64,000 bases of DNA from Deltaproteobacteria bacterium (GTDB taxonomy: Bacteria > Desulfobacterota > Binatia > UTPRO1): contig JADYZW010000037.1 in assembly GCA_020852955.1 (NCBI GenBank), positions 62,001-126,000 on the forward strand, written 5' to 3'. A program made the position numbers and the translations under genes. Shown one piece after another: positions 49,749 through 58,316 of this stretch (position 1 is the first letter of the stretch; each line of letters starts with the position of its first letter). The notes beneath the pieces are model-generated. The model ran no database searches, was not told the origin of the DNA, and saw nothing but the letters and a program-made list of their open reading frames with translations.

Positions 49749-49793
49749 GCGTTCCGGCGCGGCGCGCACCCTCGCGTTGCCGCCGGGAGATGC

Positions 49794-49799
49794 TACGCT
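49794..49799 (+). promoter_or_regulatory. -10-like hexamer 8 nt before the ATG at 49808
   Basis: TACGCT, then 8 nt (cggcggcc), then ATG. The same 8-nt sequence separates TACGAT from the GTG at 5926. Confidence 0.45.
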
Positions 49800-49807
49800 C
49801 GGCGGCC

Positions 49808-49843
49808 ATGTCGATCGACCGCGCCGCGTGCGCCGCCGCGTGA
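49808..49843 (+). CDS. Possible 11-codon leader ORF overlapping the HAD gene
   Basis: ATG 49808 opens a frame encoding MSIDRAACAAA. Its TGA overlaps the GTG at 49840 (GTGA). The ATG is at leaderless distance from a TACGCT hexamer, and the HAD gene itself has no ribosome site, so coupling is plausible. It could also be a sign that a single base was lost; that cannot be excluded. Confidence 0.35.
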   Translation: MSIDRAACAAA

Positions 49844-50508
49844 GCCTCGCGCGCCCCGTCGCGTACGTCGTCTTCGACATGGACGGCGTGCTGCTGGACA
49901 CCGAGCGCTTCTACACCGAGGTGACGCAGGCGATCGTCGGTCGCTTCGGGAAGGTCTTCGACTGGTCGATCAAGGGCAACATGCTCGGCCGTCCCGCCCT
50001 CGACTCGGCCCGCTATCTCGTGGAGAGGCTCGGGCTCCCCCTGGCGCCCGAAGCCTACCTGCGCGAGCGCGAAGCGATGCTGGAGCGCCTGTTCCCCGAT
50101 GCCCGGCCCATGCCGGGCGCGGCCGAGCTCACCGCGGCGCTCGCCGCACGCGGCGTGCCCCTGGCGGTCGCGACGAGCTCGAACGCGCGGCTCTTCGCCC
50201 TGAAGACGCAGCGGCACGGCGAATGGTTCCGGCGGGCGTTCTCCGCGGTGGTCCTCGGCGACGATCCGCGGGTTCGGCGCGGCAAACCCGCGCCCGACAT
50301 CTTCCTCGTCGCCGCGCGCGAGCTCGGCGCCGATCCCGCCGCCTGCCTCGCCGTCGAGGACGCGCCGGCGGGTGTGGCCGCGGCCCACGCCGCCGGCATG
50401 CAGGTGCTCGCGGTGCCCGATCCGGGCATGGATCGCGGGCGTTTCTGCGACGCCGAGGTCGTCGTCGGGTCGCTCGCCGACGTCACCCCGGCGATGCTCG
50501 GACTCTGA
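49840..50508 (+). CDS. HAD-superfamily phosphatase (beta-phosphoglucomutase-like)
   Basis: 222 residues. Motif I is VVFDMDGVLLDTE with the nucleophile Asp13 and Asp15. Motif II is VATSSNARLF, motif III lies in RRGKPAPDIFL and motif IV is VEDAPAGVAAAHAAGM. The cap domain between motif I and II is the helical type of subfamily IA, as in beta-phosphoglucomutase and phosphoglycolate phosphatase. Substrate unknown. GTG 49840 is chosen because it overlaps the stop of a possible leader ORF; GTG 49828 in the same frame is an alternative giving four more residues. Confidence 0.87.
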   Translation: MSLARPVAYVVFDMDGVLLDTERFYTEVTQAIVGRFGKVFDWSIKGNMLGRPALDSARYLVERLGLPLAPEAYLREREAMLERLFPDARPMPGAAELTAALAARGVPLAVATSSNARLFALKTQRHGEWFRRAFSAVVLGDDPRVRRGKPAPDIFLVAARELGADPAACLAVEDAPAGVAAAHAAGMQVLAVPDPGMDRGRFCDAEVVVGSLADVTPAMLGL

Positions 50509-50553
50509 CGGCGGTGCCGGCGGCGGCGCGCCGCCCGCCGCGGGCGGCGCCCG

Positions 50554-51594
50554 TCAGCCGCGCAGGAGGACGTCGCAGACGAGCCGGACGCGCTTCACGA
50601 CGCGGCCGAAGGCGTTCTCCTGGATGTTCCGTCGCAGCATCACGAGAGCTTTGCGCTGCAAACGGTAGCGGTCGAAGAAGGGCGGCTTCGGGGGCGGCGT
50701 CGCCCCGGCGCGCGCGGCGGTCTCGACCGGCGCGAAGAAGCGCGCGCGCGGGAAGCCCCAGGTCTCGAGGTCCTCGTCGGCGATCGTGCCGACCATGGCG
50801 CGGACGATGCCGAGCTTGGCGGGATCGGCGGCGAGCTCGTGCGCCCACTTCTCGACGGAGTCGGTGACCGGTCGCGAGTGCCGCTGCACGCCGAGCGGGT
50901 CGCCGAGGCCCTTCGACTCGTGCTCGTGTTTGCCGTAGTCGATCGCGTCGGCCTCGAACGGGACGCCGAGGAACTCGAAGACCCGGCGCATCTCGCCCTC
51001 GGGATCCTGCACCAGCGTTTCGTAGCCGACCCGCACGAAGGACACCGGACGCTCGCGGATGAAGCGCGCCATCGCCGGAACATACCGGTTGAGGATCGGA
51101 TTGAACCGGCGCGCCGCGACGTAGTCGCCGTCGAAGAAGGAGTTGGCGTAGGAGCTCCAGATGGCCGCGGGGTGCCGCGTCAAGACGACGTAGCGCGCCT
51201 GCGGGTAGAGCGTGGCGATGAACGGCAGCACCAGCGCGTTGGCGGGCGTCTTGTCGAGGAAGAAGCGCTTGCCCTTGCCGCGCGCCGCCAGCATCCGGCC
51301 GTAGAGCACGTCGGTGTAGGCGCGGCAGGCATCGAGGTAGTCGGCTTCGCCGCCCGGGAGGTCGCCGACGAACTCGCGCACCGACTGTTGCGCCTGCAGA
51401 TGGTCGAAGGGCGCGTGGTCGACGGTGGCGTAGAAGCCGAGATGGGCGAGAGGCGTCAGCAGGTGCGGCTCGGCTCGGCTGTAGATCGCCGAGTGCGAGC
51501 TCAGCATGCGCATCAGCAGCGTCGAGCCCGAGCGCGGCGGGCCGATCACGAAGATCAGCGCGGACGACATGTCGACGGAAGCGGGGGAGCTCAC
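50554..51594 (-). CDS. Sulfotransferase-family protein
   Basis: 346 residues. The PAPS 5'-phosphosulfate loop is VIGPPRSGSTLLMRML (about 15-30), and the 3'-phosphate motif is VLTRHPAAIWSSYANSFFDGD with the conserved Arg and Ser. FVRVGYETLVQDPEGEMRRV is the usual mid-domain segment. It would transfer a sulfo group from PAPS to a hydroxyl or amine of a lipid, carbohydrate or peptide; the substrate is unknown. A TTACCG/TACAAT promoter lies upstream. GTG 51594 is the first start after it; ATG 51570 is an alternative. Confidence 0.85.
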   Translation of the reverse strand: MSSPASVDMSSALIFVIGPPRSGSTLLMRMLSSHSAIYSRAEPHLLTPLAHLGFYATVDHAPFDHLQAQQSVREFVGDLPGGEADYLDACRAYTDVLYGRMLAARGKGKRFFLDKTPANALVLPFIATLYPQARYVVLTRHPAAIWSSYANSFFDGDYVAARRFNPILNRYVPAMARFIRERPVSFVRVGYETLVQDPEGEMRRVFEFLGVPFEADAIDYGKHEHESKGLGDPLGVQRHSRPVTDSVEKWAHELAADPAKLGIVRAMVGTIADEDLETWGFPRARFFAPVETAARAGATPPPKPPFFDRYRLQRKALVMLRRNIQENAFGRVVKRVRLVCDVLLRG

Positions 51595-51623
51595 GGGGAC
51601 CAGATCTCCGGGGCGGCCGCGCG

Positions 51624-51652
51624 ATTGTAGCGGGGCGCGGCCGACCCGGTAA
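51624..51652 (-). promoter_or_regulatory. Promoter of the sulfotransferase gene
   Basis: On the minus strand, TTACCG (51647-51652), a 17-nt spacer and TACAAT (51624-51629). The predicted leader of about 22 nt includes GGAG. Confidence 0.5.
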
Positions 51653-51661
51653 GGCGGGAAA

Positions 51662-51985
51662 TCAGCGGCCGCGGACGCGGAGTTCGATGGCGGCCACCTC
51701 GTCGAGGTCGATCAGGACGTCGGAGAACTCCTTCCCCGCGATCTGCGTGAGGAGCACGGTCTCGCCGCCGACGGGGCCGAGCTTGCCGCGGTAGGACTTG
51801 CCGTTCGCGAGCACGAGCTCGACCTCGCGGCCCGCGCCGAGCTTGCCGAGCGCGGCGGCGATGTCGCCGGCGGCCGAGAGGCCGGGCGCGGCGTCCTCCG
51901 CGCGTGCCGCGGCGCCCGCGCCGAGCGCCAGCGCGGCTGCCAACGCCGCCGTTCGCGTGATCCGCATCACCCGGGTCCTCGTCAT
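51662..51985 (-). CDS. Small secreted protein, possibly Sm-like barrel
   Basis: 107 residues with a signal peptide (ITRTAALAAALALGAGAAARA). The mature part (ELVLANGKSYRGKLGPVGGE, VLLTQIAGKEF, DEVAAIELRVR) has the strand pattern of an Sm/LSm-like five-stranded barrel; this is an impression from the pattern only. GGAGGA precedes ATG 51985 and a TTGACC/TAGAAG promoter lies upstream. Function unknown; a periplasmic location is inferred. Confidence 0.65.
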   Translation of the reverse strand: MTRTRVMRITRTAALAAALALGAGAAARAEDAAPGLSAAGDIAAALGKLGAGREVELVLANGKSYRGKLGPVGGETVLLTQIAGKEFSDVLIDLDEVAAIELRVRGR

Positions 51986-52019
51986 GATCGCTCCTCCGTG
52001 GGGGGCCGTACGGTCGCGC

Positions 52020-52048
52020 CTTCTACGCAGCGATCCCCGCGGGGTCAA
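52020..52048 (-). promoter_or_regulatory. Promoter of the small secreted protein gene
   Basis: On the minus strand, TTGACC (52043-52048), a 17-nt spacer and TAGAAG (52020-52025), then a leader of about 27 nt with GGAGGA. Confidence 0.6.
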
Positions 52049-52170
52049 CCACGGAAGGCGGAGGCGCTTCGGCGCGTACCGGGAGCGCCGCCGGGCTCTC
52101 CGTGCGGGCGCGGTCGCCGCCGGCGCGGGACGCGTTGCGCTCCCGGCCCGCGTCCGGCACGTGTGGCCCC

Positions 52171-52623
52171 ATGCCGGCCGAGCACGACGCCTGGATGGCG
52201 CGCGCCCTCGCGACCGCGGCGCGCGCCGGCGCGGCCGGCGAGGTCCCGATCGGCGCCGTCGTGGTGCGGGAGGGGCGGCTGCTCGGCCTCGGAGCCAATG
52301 CGCCGATTGCGACGGTGGATCCGACCGCGCACGCCGAGGTGCTGGCGCTTCGCGCCGCCGCGCGCGCCGCCGGCAACTACCGCTTGCCGGGTGCGGTGCT
52401 GTACGTGACCGTCGAGCCGTGCGCGATGTGCGTCGGCGCGGCGCTGCAGGCCCGCGTCGCCACGATCGTCTTCGGGTGCCGCGACCCCAAGGGCGGCGCG
52501 GCCGGCTCGATCGTCGATCTCACGCAGGACCCGCGGCTGAACCATCGGATCGACGTGGTGGCGGGTGTCGCGGAGGAGGAGAGCCGGCAACTCCTCCAGG
52601 CGTTCTTCGCCGCCCGGCGGTAG
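52171..52623 (+). CDS. tadA: tRNA adenosine(34) deaminase TadA
   Basis: 150 residues, the typical length. The zinc-site signatures of the family are TAHAEVLAL (His54, Glu56 as proton shuttle) and VEPCAMCVGA (Cys84, Cys87). The C-terminal GCRDPKGGAAGSI, with LNHRI following, separates TadA from cytidine and guanine deaminases. It deaminates A34 to inosine in tRNA-Arg(ACG), an essential step for reading CGN codons. The start at 52171 gives the usual short N-terminus; no clear ribosome site precedes it. Confidence 0.92.
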   Translation: MPAEHDAWMARALATAARAGAAGEVPIGAVVVREGRLLGLGANAPIATVDPTAHAEVLALRAAARAAGNYRLPGAVLYVTVEPCAMCVGAALQARVATIVFGCRDPKGGAAGSIVDLTQDPRLNHRIDVVAGVAEEESRQLLQAFFAARR

Positions 52624-52694
52624 CGGACCGCGCGGTCGGCGCTACCGATCCACGCACGCGGTGTGCTAGACGGGTGGCCGGAAGGGGGACGGGT

Positions 52695-53606
52695 ATGGCC
52701 GCACGTTCGACGGGCTCCGGAACGATCAGCTTCGGGCTGGTGTCGATTCCGGTACGCCTGTACGTCGCGACGAGCTCCGAGTCGCTCGCGTTCAACATGC
52801 TGCACGAGCCCTGCCGGAGCCGGATCAGGCAGCAGCTCTTCTGTCCCGCCTGCGAGCGCGTCGTCGAGCGCCGTGAGATCGTGAAGGGGTACCAATGCTC
52901 CAAGGACCAGTACGTCCTCTTCGCCGACGAGGAGCTGAAGGCGCTCGAAGCGGCGGCCAATCGCTCGATCGACATCCACGAGTTCGTTCCGTTGTCGAAG
53001 GTCGACCCCGTCTACTTCGAGGACGCGCACTACCTCGGCCCCGAGGCGGGCGCCGAGAAGGCCTACGGCCTTCTCGTGCGGTCCATGCGCGATACCGGCA
53101 AGGGCGCCCTCGCGCAGTGGACGAGCCACGGCAAGGAGCACCTCGTGCTCATCCGGGCGCTCGATGCGGGGCTCGTGATGCACGCGCTCTACTATGCCGA
53201 CGAGGTTCGCAGCCTCGCCGAGATCAGCGGCGCCGCCGGGGCGGCGCCGGCGCGTCCGGCAGAGATCGAGCTCGCGCGCAAGCTCATCGAGCAGCTGTCC
53301 AGCGACGAGTTCCGCCCCGAGGCCTACCACGATGCCCATCGCGATCGGGTGCTGGCGGTGGTCGAGCGGAAGACCGCCGGTCGGGAGGTGGTAGCGCCTC
53401 CCGACACGGTTGCGCCGCGGGCCCAGGTCATCGACCTCATGGACGTGTTGAAGGAAAGCCTCGCCCGCGGGCGCTCGCCGAAGACGCGCGGGACCGCCGG
53501 GCGTGCCGACGAGCGCGCCGGCAGAATCCCCGGCGCGCGCCGACCGGCCGCCGGCGTCGGCGCGCGCACGGCGGCGCCGAAGCGCGCCCCCAAGAAGTCG
53601 GGGTGA
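52695..53606 (+). CDS. ku: Ku protein (non-homologous end joining)
   Basis: 303 residues. The bacterial Ku core is complete: GTISFGLVSIPVRLYVATSS, LHEPCRSRIRQQLFCPACER, VKGYQCSKDQYVLFADEEL, YFEDAHYLGPEAGAEKAY, and LARKLIEQLSSDEFRPEAYHD at the end of the core. A basic, disordered tail of about 50 residues follows (RAPKKSG at the end), as in other bacterial Ku proteins where the tail binds DNA or LigD. The homodimeric ring binds DNA ends and recruits ligase D; no ligD gene is in this window. AGGGGG precedes ATG 52695. Its stop overlaps the next gene's start (GTGA). Confidence 0.93.
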   Translation: MAARSTGSGTISFGLVSIPVRLYVATSSESLAFNMLHEPCRSRIRQQLFCPACERVVERREIVKGYQCSKDQYVLFADEELKALEAAANRSIDIHEFVPLSKVDPVYFEDAHYLGPEAGAEKAYGLLVRSMRDTGKGALAQWTSHGKEHLVLIRALDAGLVMHALYYADEVRSLAEISGAAGAAPARPAEIELARKLIEQLSSDEFRPEAYHDAHRDRVLAVVERKTAGREVVAPPDTVAPRAQVIDLMDVLKESLARGRSPKTRGTAGRADERAGRIPGARRPAAGVGARTAAPKRAPKKSG

Positions 53607-54472
53607 ACGCCGCCGCGCCGGACCGGCCGCCGCATTTCGACACCGCGCAGGCGGCGCGCATCCTCGGTGTCACGCCGCGCCGGTTGCGCCAGTGTGTCGG
53701 GGCGGGGCTCCTCGAGCCGCCGCGCGATCCGCGTGGCCGCCTGCAGTTCGGCTTCGTCGATCTCGTCGTGCTGCGCACGATGCGGGGGCTCATGGCGAAG
53801 GGCGTGCCCGTGCCCCAGATCGCCCGCGTCCTCGGCTCGCTCCGTCGCCAGATCGGCGCTCGGGCCCTCAGCGAGCTCACGATCTACGCCGACGGCCGGC
53901 GCGTCGTGGCGTGGGACGGCCGCAGTCGCTGGCAGCCGGACTCCGGGCAGTTCCTCTTCAGCTTCGCCGCCGCGCGCATCGTCCGGGGCGCGAATCGCGT
54001 GACGGCGCTCGCGCCGCGCCGACGCGAGGGGGTGGACGCGCCGCCCGCGCCGCCGAATGCGAGCGCCGAGGAATGGTGCGACCTCGCGATGGAGCTGGAG
54101 CACGAATCGCCGGTCGAGGCGCAGGCGGCGTACCGTCACGCGCTCGAACGCGATCCGACGTCCGTCATGGCGCACGTGAACCTCGGGTGTCTCCTCCACG
54201 GCGCCGGGCAGCACGGTTCCGCCGAACGCCACTACCGGAAGGCCTTGAAGCACGCGCCGGAGCACGCCCTTGCCTGGTACAACCTCGGTGTGCTGCTCGA
54301 GGACCGCCGGCAACCCGACGAGGCGCTGCCCGCCTACGAGCGGGCGATCGCCGCCGACGCGACGCTCGCCGACGCCCACTACAACGCGGCGCTGCTCTAC
54401 GAGCGCGCCGGGAGGAAGCAGGAGGCCGTGCGGCATTTCGCGATCTACCGGCGGTTGGAGCGTCGGCGCTGA
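53603..54472 (+). CDS. MerR-like DNA-binding plus TPR protein, coupled to Ku
   Basis: 289 residues. Residues 12-80 are a MerR-type winged helix (FDTAQAARILGVTPRRLRQC, LQFGFVDLVVLRTMRGLMAK). Residues 80-150 form a small beta region (LTIYADGRRVVAWDG). Residues 160-285 contain about three to four TPR units (MAHVNLGCLLHGAGQHGSAE, ALAWYNLGVLLEDRRQPDEA, ADAHYNAALLYERAGRKQEA). It would bind DNA and a protein partner; no ligand-binding domain is evident. GTG 53603 overlaps the Ku stop, so both proteins are made together, suggesting a regulator or accessory factor of Ku expression or end joining. Confidence 0.82.
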   Translation: MNAAAPDRPPHFDTAQAARILGVTPRRLRQCVGAGLLEPPRDPRGRLQFGFVDLVVLRTMRGLMAKGVPVPQIARVLGSLRRQIGARALSELTIYADGRRVVAWDGRSRWQPDSGQFLFSFAAARIVRGANRVTALAPRRREGVDAPPAPPNASAEEWCDLAMELEHESPVEAQAAYRHALERDPTSVMAHVNLGCLLHGAGQHGSAERHYRKALKHAPEHALAWYNLGVLLEDRRQPDEALPAYERAIAADATLADAHYNAALLYERAGRKQEAVRHFAIYRRLERRR

Positions 54473-54514
54473 GGCGCGCCGCCGTTCGACCGAACGCCTC
54501 GAGGAGACGATACG

Positions 54515-54982
54515 ATGAAAGAGATCCGACCCTTCACCGCGACCGAGGTCGCGATCGCCAATCCGGTGATCCGGGTCATGAGCCGCTTGAACACCTGGGC
54601 GTACCGGCTGAGCGGCGGCCGCCTCTTCGGCAGGTGGCTCCACGGGGAGCCGATCGGGCTCGTCACCGTCACGGGCCGGAAGACGGGGCGGAAACTGACC
54701 GTGCCGCTGGTCTACCTCCGCGACGGGGAGCGGGTGATCGTCGTCGCCTCGAAGGGCGGCATGGACGCGCATCCCCTCTGGTACGGGAACATGATGGCGC
54801 ATCCCGAGGTCGAGGTGCAGATCGGCGCCGAGGTGCGCCGGATGCGCGCGCGGACGGCCGACGCGGCCGAGCGGGCGCACTACTGGCCGAAGCTGGTCGC
54901 GTTGAACCGAGACTTCGACGCGTACCAGGCGCGTGCGCGTCGGGCGCGCGAGATCCCGGTCGTCATCCTGTCGCCGGCGTAG
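54515..54982 (+). CDS. Deazaflavin (F420)-dependent nitroreductase-family protein
   Basis: 155 residues of the DDN/F420-dependent quinone reductase family: IGLVTVTGRKTGRKLTVPL, VASKGGMDAHPLWYGNM and MAHPEVEVQIGAEVRRMRAR are the hallmark segments, including the basic loop that binds the F420 phosphate. It would reduce quinones or unsaturated ketones with reduced F420 at or near the membrane. GAGGAGA precedes ATG 54515. With the LLM proteins at 2235 and 4725 it supports an F420-using host. Confidence 0.88.
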   Translation: MKEIRPFTATEVAIANPVIRVMSRLNTWAYRLSGGRLFGRWLHGEPIGLVTVTGRKTGRKLTVPLVYLRDGERVIVVASKGGMDAHPLWYGNMMAHPEVEVQIGAEVRRMRARTADAAERAHYWPKLVALNRDFDAYQARARRAREIPVVILSPA

Positions 54983-54985
54983 CGT

Positions 54986-55038
54986 GGGCGGCGTCGCGCG
55001 CGGACCGTCGCCGGGGGAACGCGGGCGGCGTCGCGCGC
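54986..55038 (+). repeat. Direct repeat of 16 bp upstream of the tRNA genes
   Basis: GGGCGGCGTCGCGCGC occurs at 54986-55001 and again at 55023-55038. No function is evident; the GC-rich composition makes chance possible. Confidence 0.4.
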
Positions 55039-55076
55039 CGAGGGCGCCGTGCGGGCGCTCGTGGGAGCGCGGCGAC

Positions 55077-55098
55077 TTGACAGTCTCGACGATACAGG
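55077..55098 (+). promoter_or_regulatory. Promoter-like elements upstream of the tRNA-Ser genes
   Basis: Consensus TTGACA (55077-55082) lies 47 nt before the first tRNA. TACAGG (55093-55098) is too close (10-nt spacer) to be its partner, and no better -10 was found, so the architecture is uncertain. Confidence 0.35.
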
Positions 55099-55128
55099 AG
55101 AACCAGACGGAGCGGGTTGCGGTCGCAC

Positions 55129-55215
55129 GGAGAGGTGCGTGAGCCCGGTTGAAACGGCACGACTCGAAATCGTGTGAGGCGAAAGCTTCCGTGGGTTCGA
55201 ATCCCACCCTCTCCG
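55129..55215 (+). tRNA. tRNA-Ser (CGA)
   Basis: 87 nt. Acceptor arm GGAGAGG/CCTCTCC with discriminator G at 55215. Anticodon stem CACGA/TCGTG closes the loop CTCGAAA with anticodon CGA (55165-55167). A long variable arm (TGAGGCGAAAGCTTCC) marks class II, and the T loop is GGTTCGAATCC. CCA is not encoded. It reads UCG serine codons. Confidence 0.93.
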
Positions 55216-55266
55216 TTCTCTCGTCGTATGGCGGTGCGCATCGTCGCTCGTGGCGGTGCGAGGGTT

Positions 55267-55353
55267 GGAGAGGTGTCCGAGTGGCTGAAGGAGCACGCTT
55301 GGAAAGCGTGTGTAGGGTCACACCTACCGTGGGTTCGAATCCCACCCTCTCCG
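55267..55353 (+). tRNA. tRNA-Ser (GGA)
   Basis: 87 nt. Acceptor arm GGAGAGG/CCTCTCC with discriminator G at 55353. Anticodon stem CACGC/GCGTG closes the loop TTGGAAA with anticodon GGA (55301-55303). A long class II variable arm (GTAGGGTCACACCTAC) forms a hairpin. CCA is not encoded. Its last 29 bases, from the T arm through the discriminator and two bases beyond, are identical to those of the CGA gene. It reads UCC and UCU codons. Confidence 0.94.
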
Positions 55354-55365
55354 TTGTCCTGCCCG

Positions 55366-55683
55366 TCAGGCGAGCTTCAACGCGACCAGCCCGCTGACGA
55401 TCAAGGCCGCGCCGGTGAGGCGCAGGGGCGTGAGCGGCTCGCCGAGGACGACGACACCGACCAGGAACGCGCCGACCGCGCCGATTCCGGTCCACACCGT
55501 GTACGCCGTGCCGAGCGGCAGGCTGCGCATCGCGAGCGAGAGGAGCGCGAAGCTCGCGATCATCGCGAGCACGGTCACGCCGCTCGCGGCGGGCCGCGCG
55601 AACCCGTCGGACTGCTTCATCGCGAAGGCCCACAGCACCTCGAGCAGGCCCGCGATCACGAGCACGATCCACGGCGTCGTCAT
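55366..55683 (-). CDS. sugE: SugE/Gdx small multidrug resistance-family exporter
   Basis: 105 residues with four membrane helices, the size of the SMR family. The first helix (IVLVIAGLLEVLWAFAMKQS) contains the essential Glu. WAFAMKQSDGF is typical of the SugE/Gdx branch, whose characterised members export guanidinium in exchange for protons, rather than the EmrE drug-exporting branch. TACAAG lies 7 nt before ATG 55683 without a ribosome site, suggesting a leaderless transcript and no room for a guanidine riboswitch. It ends 12 nt from the convergent tRNA-Ser (GGA) gene. Confidence 0.87.
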   Translation of the reverse strand: MTTPWIVLVIAGLLEVLWAFAMKQSDGFARPAASGVTVLAMIASFALLSLAMRSLPLGTAYTVWTGIGAVGAFLVGVVVLGEPLTPLRLTGAALIVSGLVALKLA

Positions 55684-55690
55684 GCGGCGC

Positions 55691-55696
55691 CTTGTA
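55691..55696 (-). promoter_or_regulatory. -10-like hexamer 7 nt before sugE
   Basis: TACAAG on the minus strand, then 7 nt, then ATG 55683, without a Shine-Dalgarno site. Confidence 0.4.
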
Positions 55697-55823
55697 CCAG
55701 CGCGCCCGTGCCTGGACCACGTCCGATCGCCGGGCTAGGGTACGGCCGCGCTGCTCGCCCGCGCCCTGCGGGCGTTCGGGCAGCGCGCGGACCGATCTCG
55801 ACGCCCATGATGGAGGATGCACG

Positions 55824-56492
55824 ATGACGACCGAACGCTCGCCTTCGCCGGCGCGGCGCTGGATCGGGGCCTTGCTCGCCGGGAGCGGGCTCGGCGGGAC
55901 GGCCGCGTACGCGTTGATCCAGGTGCTCGGACCCGCGAGCGGCGGGCTGCCGGGGGCGTTCCAGGCGGCGCCGGTCGCGACCGGGGCGCTCGTGGCCGCG
56001 CCGCTCGTGGCCGCGCTCGTGGCGGCGCTCCTCGGCGGCGGTGCGCCGCACGCCACGGCGGCGGCGACGCGGCCGGCGCCCGAAGTGCGGCCAGGACCGC
56101 CGCCGCCCGATCGCGGCGAGGCCGCGCTCCGCATGCTCGCGCTCCTGCAGCAGGAGGGCCGGCTCGTCGACTTCCTCGAGGAGGATCTCGCGCCGTACTC
56201 GGACGGGCAGATCGGCTCGGCGGTGCGGGCCATCCACGGCGGGTGCCGCGCCGTCCTGAAGGAGCGGCTCGATCTCGCGCCGATCCTGCCGGGCGCGGAA
56301 GGCGCGACGGTCACTGTCGAGCCCGGTTTCGATCCCGCCGCCGTGCGGGTGACCGGCAACGTGCGCGGCGAGCCGCCCTACCAGGGTGTGCTCCGTCATC
56401 CGGGATGGCGCGCGGCGGCCTTTCGGACGCCGGAAACGACCGGCGAGCGCGATCACACGATCCTCGCGCCGGCCGAGGTCGAGGTGCTCTGA
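55824..56492 (+). CDS. DUF2760 protein
   Basis: 222 residues. Two hydrophobic segments at the N-terminus (about 12-32 and 45-70) anchor it in the membrane, followed by a Pro/Ala linker. The DUF2760 domain follows: ALRMLALLQQEGRLVDFLEE, YSDGQIGSAVRAIHGGCRAV, FDPAAVRVTGNVRGEPPYQG, LRHPGWRA and ILAPAEVEVL. Family function is unknown. GGAGG precedes ATG 55824. It starts a + strand operon with two Hsp70-family genes 7 and 29 nt apart, so it may tether or regulate them. Confidence 0.88.
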   Translation: MTTERSPSPARRWIGALLAGSGLGGTAAYALIQVLGPASGGLPGAFQAAPVATGALVAAPLVAALVAALLGGGAPHATAAATRPAPEVRPGPPPPDRGEAALRMLALLQQEGRLVDFLEEDLAPYSDGQIGSAVRAIHGGCRAVLKERLDLAPILPGAEGATVTVEPGFDPAAVRVTGNVRGEPPYQGVLRHPGWRAAAFRTPETTGERDHTILAPAEVEVL

Positions 56493-56499
56493 GCCCTGC

Positions 56500-58287
<1,788 letters not shown>

Positions 58288-58316
58288 ATCCACCGGCGGG
58301 GCGGAGCGGGCAGGCG

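Noticed and set aside
49777..49839. Upstream extension of the HAD frame to 49777
   Set aside because: The added residues are Arg/Gly-rich, overlap the promoter-like element and do not extend the HAD fold.
55684..55823. Guanidine riboswitch upstream of sugE
   Set aside because: The -10-like hexamer is 7 nt from the start codon, leaving no leader, and I see no conserved riboswitch core in the 140-nt gap.
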